This document shows positions 7,380 through 11,104 of a DNA stretch of 11,104 bases, one piece after another. The notes beneath the pieces were generated by a model, which was given only the letters and a program-made list of their open reading frames with translations, had not been told where the DNA came from and made no database searches. Source of the DNA: Isohypsibius dastychi (taxonomy: Eukaryota; Tardigrada; Eutardigrada; Parachela; Isohypsibiidae); contig JAQIWT010001359.1 of NCBI GenBank assembly GCA_034696485.1, positions 1 to 11,104 on the forward strand, in the 5' to 3' direction. The position numbers and the translations under genes were made by a program. Position 1 is the first letter of the stretch; each line of letters starts with the position of its first letter.

Positions 7380-7844
7380 TCAGAAGTCCTGCAACAACAA
7401 ATCGGTCACGGCAGGGGGAACAGTTGTGGGAACAGAGTCTGCGGTGGGAGCTAGAGAGCGAAAACGAGTCATTTGGAATCTTGACAGAGAATCGGCAATG
7501 TCATTCTTGCAACCGTCTATATGCTTGATGGTGACGGTGAAATTTGAAGCAGCAGCCGAGCCGACGATAAGACGCATGAGGTGGAGAATGGAATCGCTCG
7601 TGGATCCCAAACGCGCCCATGCATCGCAAACGGCGTTGTTATCACAGTGAAAAATAATACGCTTGCAATGATCGCACCAGATATTGCAGGCGACGAAGAT
7701 AGGAAAGATTTCCATTAGCTCAATGGAAGGTTTCCGAAAGAGAAATTGGTTAGGCCAGCGGCCTTGGAACCATTGTCCATCAAAGTAGCCGCCGTAGCCG
7801 ATGGACGAACTGGCATCGGGTGTCGCCTTTCTCTTCGCACCTGT
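7380..7844 (-). CDS. RNase H domain of the retrotransposon (downstream of an in-frame TGA)
   Basis: In the same frame as the reverse transcriptase, right after the TGA at 7845, translation continues through DASSSIGYGGYF (first Asp), KPSIELMEIFPI (Glu), HCDNNAVCDAW (Asp) and CKNDIADSLSR (last Asp), the four acidic positions of an RNase H fold. It would degrade the RNA strand of the RNA/DNA hybrid. The linker after the stop (TGAKRKATPDAS) departs from the expected WT...FTDAS pattern. The domain has no start codon of its own before its first Asp; the first ATG (7715) falls after two catalytic positions, so it depends on readthrough from RT or is non-functional. It ends at TGA 7380-7382, overlapping the recombinase frame. 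Confidence 0.82.
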   Translation of the reverse strand, partial: TGAKRKATPDASSSIGYGGYFDGQWFQGRWPNQFLFRKPSIELMEIFPIFVACNIWCDHCKRIIFHCDNNAVCDAWARLGSTSDSILHLMRLIVGSAAASNFTVTIKHIDGCKNDIADSLSRFQMTRFRSLAPTADSVPTTVPPAVTDLLLQDF

Positions 7845-8870
7845 TCACCAAGCTGGTTCCAGGAAAGACGCCGTGCCATTCCATTTAGGAAGAAATTCGA
7901 TCCACCAGAGAAGATCAGACCGGAAATTCTTGTCCAACCTGATGGTTGGAGACGGATGCCTTTTGGGAAGAAGTCGAATCATTCGGCGAGTAAAAAGGCG
8001 GCTTGCAGGGATACATTTGGAAGCGAACATGAGAGAGCCCATCAAGCTTTGAAGTTCAGTCTTGGAACATTCAGATTTCACGGACCATGACTGGAGTAGT
8101 TTTTGAATTTCGGCAAGTTTTCCTGAGGGCAGGCTCAGGGTGAAACTCACGGAATCCAAGTCGATGCCGAGAAACGGTAGCTTTGTAGTCGGCTTAATGA
8201 ATTTATCTTCAGCAAGAGGAACTCCGAGGTCGTTACAAACAGAGCGCACTTTATCAACCACATCACCGCATTCTTGAGTATCAGGCTTTCCGACGATCAG
8301 AAAATCATCAACGTAGTGCAGGAGATTACAAAAGCTAAAACGATTTGACACAATACAATGAATGGCGTCTGAAAACAAACAGAACAAGAAAGGCGAAGAG
8401 CGCAATCCAAAAGGCAAGACGATGTCGAAGTAGTAACTTCCATCGACTTGAAAACCAAGGAGATGCCAATCTTCCGGGCGAACTGGAATGAGTCTGAATG
8501 CGCTCTTGATGTCCAGCTTAGCCAAAATAGCACCATGACCAACGCGAGTGATCATGGAGATAGCATCATCAACAGAGCAGTACTGCAGCGAATACTGATC
8601 GCCATCGATGTAATCATTGACGCTATCGCCGAAGGGCCGAGAAAGGTCCATGATGATACGATGACCACCGGACTTTTTCTCCCGTACACCGAGGCTACTA
8701 CAAACGAAGTGCGGGAAAGGAGGAGCAGGGAAGGGACCAACTGAATGGAGAGTCGAAACTTCTTTGTCTATACTTTTTCGAAGAATATGAACAAGCGAAA
8801 CGAAAATGAACAAGCGAAGCAAATCATCCAAGAGAGTGAAGGGGAAAAGCCCACAAACGAAATGATACAT
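7845..8870 (-). CDS. Reverse transcriptase of the retrotransposon
   Basis: The 341-codon ORF carries DIRS/Ngaro-type RT motifs: GPFPAPPFPHF (residues 45-55), SLGVREKK, RIIMDLSRPFGDSVNDYI (71-88), SVDDAI, AKLDIKSAFRLIPV (catalytic D120), LPFGLRSSPFLF, HYVDDFL (catalytic D188 and D189), LPFLGIDLD and the thumb LWWIEFLPKWNG. It makes element cDNA. The first ATG (8870) lies inside the 135-bp repeat, so residues 1-7 come from repeat sequence. Convincing family similarity starts near residue 22-45, meaning the N-terminal part and any gag frame upstream are missing. A 13-bp duplication (8787-8799, 8806-8818) lies in the N-terminal coding part. The frame ends at a TGA directly after the conserved W of the RT-RNase H linker. 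Confidence 0.9.
   Translation of the reverse strand: MYHFVCGLFPFTLLDDLLRLFIFVSLVHILRKSIDKEVSTLHSVGPFPAPPFPHFVCSSLGVREKKSGGHRIIMDLSRPFGDSVNDYIDGDQYSLQYCSVDDAISMITRVGHGAILAKLDIKSAFRLIPVRPEDWHLLGFQVDGSYYFDIVLPFGLRSSPFLFCLFSDAIHCIVSNRFSFCNLLHYVDDFLIVGKPDTQECGDVVDKVRSVCNDLGVPLAEDKFIKPTTKLPFLGIDLDSVSFTLSLPSGKLAEIQKLLQSWSVKSECSKTELQSLMGSLMFASKCIPASRLFTRRMIRLLPKRHPSPTIRLDKNFRSDLLWWIEFLPKWNGTASFLEPAW
8787..8818. repeat. 13-bp direct repeat in the RT 5' region
   Basis: ATGAACAAGCGAA occurs at 8787-8799 and 8806-8818 (19-bp step), close to the junction between the right direct repeat and the RT frame. Confidence 0.8.
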
Positions 8871-8984
8871 CTTTCGACACGAATGCGCAGCGACTACTGC
8901 GCGTTACAGAGGGAACAAAGAGGGAAGGGGAGCATTGTCTCTCATTCGAAATTAACAAACAATAACTAGTAAATTATTGAACAT
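8850..8984 (-). repeat. 135-bp direct repeat, upstream copy (A1)
   Basis: This copy is identical to 6129-6263. In element orientation it lies at the 5' end and directly abuts the RT reading frame. It would contain or follow the element promoter if the element is autonomous, but I see no promoter motif I would defend. Confidence 0.92.
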
Positions 8985-8998
8985 ATACAAATAACTAC
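8985..8998. repeat. 14-bp flanking direct repeat, right copy
   Basis: ATACAAATAACTAC immediately follows the right 135-bp repeat and matches 6116-6129 exactly. Confidence 0.75.
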
Positions 8999-9566
8999 TA
9001 TAGCTACATAACAACTGTATATTATGAAATTGAATTAAATACGATTAGTTTTTTGCTCTTTGTGTCTAGGTAGCGGTCTCTCTGATGCTCGTTCGTGTTT
9101 TCATTATCTCGATTTGATGCACACTTTGACGCAAGTCCGCCTTCTTCGTGCACTTCCTCATTTTAATTCCGTTGGTTTCGCGTGGTTCTCTGCAACGTTT
9201 TCTTCACCAAAAACTTCATTGTACCTCACGCAAGTCTAGAACAGTCATCTCTAGATTAGTCAGAATAATTTCCTGATAATCGCTCCATCAATGGTGGAGA
9301 TACGAAGCATAATTCTGATTACAGCCGCACACGGCGTCTAGAGTGATTTCGGTTGACAAACCCATGTTTCCAGACAGCACTATTACTTCACACAACGTAG
9401 TCAAAAGACACGAACTCGCAAATACGTACCAGTTCACAGTTGCTCCAACTCATGTGACCTTTCTAATTTCGCCCCACGCTTCCCACGTTTGAATAAACAA
9501 TTCAATCACTTTGTCGCACGGGGTAACGATGAACAGCATACAGCATAAGGAGCTTCTGGGGGCAGG

Positions 9567-9988
9567 GGATGTTACCCAAAATCCTCCTAACCGGTGTCCA
9601 CTCCTTAACATATGCCGACGGGGTAAGACGGGCAGTTCACCTTGTTCGTTTTCGGGAATTGTCCTCGAATCGAAAGTGGTGAGCGACAAAGATTCATGTC
9701 TTCAAAAAAATTGTTTGTTAATCTTTTGAGGCTGACACGGAAACACATTAAGATGCTTCATTGTGAGCATTTGAAAGTCAGCCGATATCCGTCGGACATT
9801 TGGTAAGCTCTCAGTTGATTGCTACCAGAACTGGAGGTCGGAACCCACCTCATGGCTGAAGTCAGAGCCTTGTTGGTTTTCCCGTCAAATTCGAACAAAA
9901 TTGAAGTGTAAGAACTCCATTGTTGCGGAAGAAAGTGGAAGTTCGAGTAAATCGCATTTACCTTTACATGCGATTTTGGGTAACATCC
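9567..9988. repeat. 17-bp inverted repeat pair 388 bp apart
   Basis: GGATGTTACCCAAAATC at 9567-9583 is the exact reverse complement of 9972-9988. Flanking bases do not continue the match. Confidence 0.75.
9949..9976. repeat. Perfect 9-bp stem-loop
   Basis: AAATCGCAT at 9949-9957 pairs with ATGCGATTT at 9968-9976 around a 10-nt loop. It overlaps the right arm of the longer inverted pair. Confidence 0.6.
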
Positions 9989-10068
9989 GGTGGTCTTCAG
10001 CTTTGAAACCTACCGAACTTTTTGTATCGTTTAACTCTATCAAAGTAGCACCACGCATTTGCTTTTAC

Positions 10069-10175
10069 CTTGACTGCTGCAGACTGTACATAATCAATCT
10101 TCAAGGCTGTTTTATCATGTTCTCCTCCTGGCATTCGAAACAAAAGAGACTTGCCACTATAGACGAAAATAAGAC
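10069..10175 (-). CDS. Possible internal exon, kinase-homology-like
   Basis: On the minus strand an acceptor (TTCATCTCCAG) and a donor (AAG|GTAAAAG) bracket 107 nt that encode about 36 residues in one open frame, including LIFVYSGKSLLFRMPGG and ALKIDYVQSAAVK. YxGKxxLxR loosely resembles the first strands of the kinase-homology domain of receptor guanylate cyclases and resembles the candidate plus-strand exon at 2139-2233. It lies downstream of the SMYD exon on the same strand and of the ANF fragment at 10982-11084. No neighbouring exon could be chained, so both the exon and its family are tentative. Confidence 0.28.
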
Positions 10176-10305
10176 CTGGAGATGAAGTAATCGATACTGA
10201 ACTTATTAGAATCGAACATATAAACGAGGAAATGTACCTCGAACAACACTTGTGTCGAAAAACCTTAATGACTGCCAAAACAAACCTGTCTAGCTAAAAC
10301 TCTTC

Positions 10306-10968
10306 TCAAAAGCTGTTGGGGACGCCACAATCTGCTCCATAGAGCACAGCAAACATATCCATGGCCTCTTTTAAGTAGCCTTGACATTCCTTCTTGGACT
10401 CCGGAGTCATGCAATCCCGCTTCAGAGTAATCGAACCCACAGCGTACAGCAGCCGAGCCAATCCAACGCTGTTGGCCGGGAAGCATTTTCGAGCGAAGGT
10501 TAGAATCGGGCGCACCTCTTCCCAAGCGAAAATAACGTCCGACTCCAAACTGGCCACAATCTTGCGGACGATCAGCACACGATTCAGATTGAGTGGATGA
10601 ATGCGCTCGTCAGTGGTCACTCTCTTCAAATCCAACTTCCAGCTCTCGATTGGCGGCATGTTAGAACGATCACCATTGAACTCGGCGAAGACCTCCGAAA
10701 TGATGTTGTTCTTCCCGGCAGCCAACGCCTGTGCGGCCATGACGGTCTTGCATTTTTGACATGGCTTCAAGGCACGCTGGTCGGATGGTATGGGCTCATC
10801 GCAGGAACGATTGGCACAGCGCAACGGCATGAGTTCTGCATTGAAGGCATCGCTGCAAAAACGGCACTCACACTTTTTCCCGTAGTATCCCAGATAGGCC
10901 ATCTCGCGCACTTGCCGAGATCCCAGTTTACCAACCTTAAACAATTCGAACGCTTCAATGATGAATTT
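10306..10968 (-). CDS. SMYD-like protein, C-terminal exon (post-SET and helical C-terminal domain)
   Basis: An acceptor (TTCGTTATCAG) precedes codon K at 10968; the frame is also open further up to 11007. About 220 residues run to TGA at 10306-10308. Near the start, SRQVREMAYLGYYGKKCECRFC matches the SMYD post-SET region with its CxCxxC zinc ligands. A second Cys set (LRCANRSC ... KPCQKC) resembles the extra zinc site in SMYD relatives. The remainder is a helical domain (HPLNLNRVLIVRKIVASL, ILTFARKCFP, LARLLYAVGSITL, YLKEAMDMFAVLYG) like the TPR-like C-terminal domain that flanks the substrate cleft. The family methylates lysines, but the MYND and catalytic SET parts must lie upstream, beyond the right edge, if they exist. 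It is not the other half of the MYND exon at 4171, which is on the opposite strand. Upstream of the acceptor the sequence is an ANF-receptor relic. Confidence 0.8.
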   Translation of the reverse strand, partial: KFIIEAFELFKVGKLGSRQVREMAYLGYYGKKCECRFCSDAFNAELMPLRCANRSCDEPIPSDQRALKPCQKCKTVMAAQALAAGKNNIISEVFAEFNGDRSNMPPIESWKLDLKRVTTDERIHPLNLNRVLIVRKIVASLESDVIFAWEEVRPILTFARKCFPANSVGLARLLYAVGSITLKRDCMTPESKKECQGYLKEAMDMFAVLYGADCGVPNSF

Positions 10969-10981
10969 CTGATAACGAAAA

Positions 10982-11084
10982 CTAAATTTCAATACAGATA
11001 TCAGCATACAACGGAATCCCGGCGCGAATTTCTACGATCATAATCCCGCTGCCCCCTCAGCCCCCCATAAAATGTAGCTTTGAC
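10982..11084 (-). pseudogene. Decayed ANF-receptor-like exon fragment
   Basis: After an acceptor-like ATTATTCCAG, the minus strand encodes VKATFYGG and then, after a one-base shift within a G-rich stretch, SGIMIVEIRAGIPLYADIC and a stop at 10982-10984. FYG..(C)SG.M..V.EI.A..GI..YA is the pattern of the ANF ligand-binding fold, and the stretch around GGGATTAT...GAAAT..G.GCCGGGATT matches the broken exon at 5200-5661 at DNA level. A rival reading is the end of a SET domain belonging to the SMYD exon just downstream, since VEIRAGIPLY also resembles that motif. The match to 5.3 kb favours the receptor family. Confidence 0.4.
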
Positions 11085-11104
11085 CTGGAATAATCAGACC
11101 TCCG

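Larger units (their letters stand above)
6129..8984 (-). mobile_element. Tyrosine-recombinase retrotransposon (DIRS/Ngaro/PAT-like), gag-less
   Basis: The 2856-bp unit is bounded by identical 135-bp direct repeats and reads on the minus strand as reverse transcriptase, RNase H, tyrosine recombinase. That gene order and the absence of an integrase or protease define YR retrotransposons, which copy through RNA and integrate by site-specific recombination. Direct rather than inverted ends point to the Ngaro/PAT side of the group, although their usual pattern is split repeats (A1, B1-A2-B2), and I could not find a clear B1/B2 pair. An upstream gag-like ORF is absent: the right repeat abuts the RT frame. 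One in-frame TGA lies between RT and RNase H. Identical end repeats suggest recent insertion. It is not a retrovirus-type LTR element, despite the LTR-like look. Confidence 0.85.
8999..10068. other. No recognisable gene
   Basis: Open frames are short and overlapping, for example 9450-9689 on the minus strand and 9901-10185 on the plus strand, and none shows a domain motif I can defend. Structure present: a 17-bp inverted pair (9567-9583 with 9972-9988) and a 9-bp hairpin (9949-9976). Confidence 0.45.

Noticed and set aside
7006-8744. Plus-strand ORFs at 7006-7266, 7270-7650, 7746-8090 and 8448-8744
   Set aside because: They lie antisense to the recombinase, RNase H and RT frames, whose motifs are unmistakable; they are shadows.
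6129-8984. Ordinary LTR retrotransposon or endogenous retrovirus
   Set aside because: There is no integrase, protease or envelope, and the third enzyme is a tyrosine recombinase with a full R-H-x-x-R-Y set. The RT motifs are of DIRS/Ngaro type.
9450-9689. Minus-strand ORF ending LFIVTPCDKVIELFIQTWEA as a glycosyltransferase fragment
   Set aside because: Only a vague TP...TW pattern matches; the rest of the family motifs are missing.
4171-11007. The MYND exon and the SMYD C-terminal exon as one split gene
   Set aside because: They lie on opposite strands and about 5.7 kb apart, so they belong to two genes.
10982-11045. VEIRAGIPLYADIC as the end of the SMYD SET domain
   Set aside because: It is in a different frame from the SMYD exon, reaches a stop before its acceptor, and matches the receptor relic at 5.3 kb at DNA level. 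I kept it only as an alternative.
1-11104. tRNA, rRNA, CRISPR array or bacterial-style operon
   Set aside because: No cloverleaf with a T-loop motif, no rRNA-like tract and no regularly spaced repeats were seen; the genes contain spliceosomal introns.

Overview
The window looks like a piece of a compact invertebrate nuclear genome. Genes are split by introns of about 56-71 nt with GT...AG ends. Coding DNA sits between long AT-leaning stretches with homopolymers and small inverted repeats. There are no operons or ribosome binding sites, and I saw no tRNA, rRNA or CRISPR array. Two animal families recur: receptor-type guanylate cyclases with an ANF-type ligand-binding region, and SMYD-type MYND/SET proteins. 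With the short introns this suggests an ecdysozoan such as a tardigrade, but that is inference; a rotifer or another short-intron animal is possible.

Layout: 1-1134 has no recognisable gene. 1135-2067 (+) is a multi-exon 3' part of an ANF-receptor/guanylate-cyclase ectodomain through its transmembrane helix, with a possible further exon to 2233. No cyclase domain follows in 2234-4170; that stretch holds an inverted repeat, an unassigned ORF and a GTTCAG-rich repeat. 4171-4593 (+) is a MYND zinc-finger exon of a SMYD-like gene, ending at an inverted repeat. 4634-4885 (-) is an unassigned open stretch. 5200-5661 (-) is the signal-peptide exon of a second ANF-receptor gene, broken by frame disruptions.

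The centre of the window (6129-8984, minus strand) is a tyrosine-recombinase retrotransposon of the DIRS/Ngaro/PAT kind, read as reverse transcriptase, RNase H, then tyrosine recombinase. It is bounded by two identical 135-bp direct repeats and, directly outside them, by a 14-bp direct repeat resembling a target duplication. A gag-like ORF is missing, and an in-frame TGA separates RT from RNase H. Identical end repeats suggest a young insertion.

The right end (8999-11104) has about 1 kb with no clear gene, a possible small exon at 10069-10175 (-), the C-terminal exon of a second SMYD protein at 10306-10968 (-), and a decayed ANF-receptor fragment at 10982-11084 (-). The two gene families therefore appear side by side at both ends, which suggests duplication of a mixed cluster. 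I see no multi-gene system in which these genes work together. The most unusual object is the retrotransposon and its LTR-like ends.
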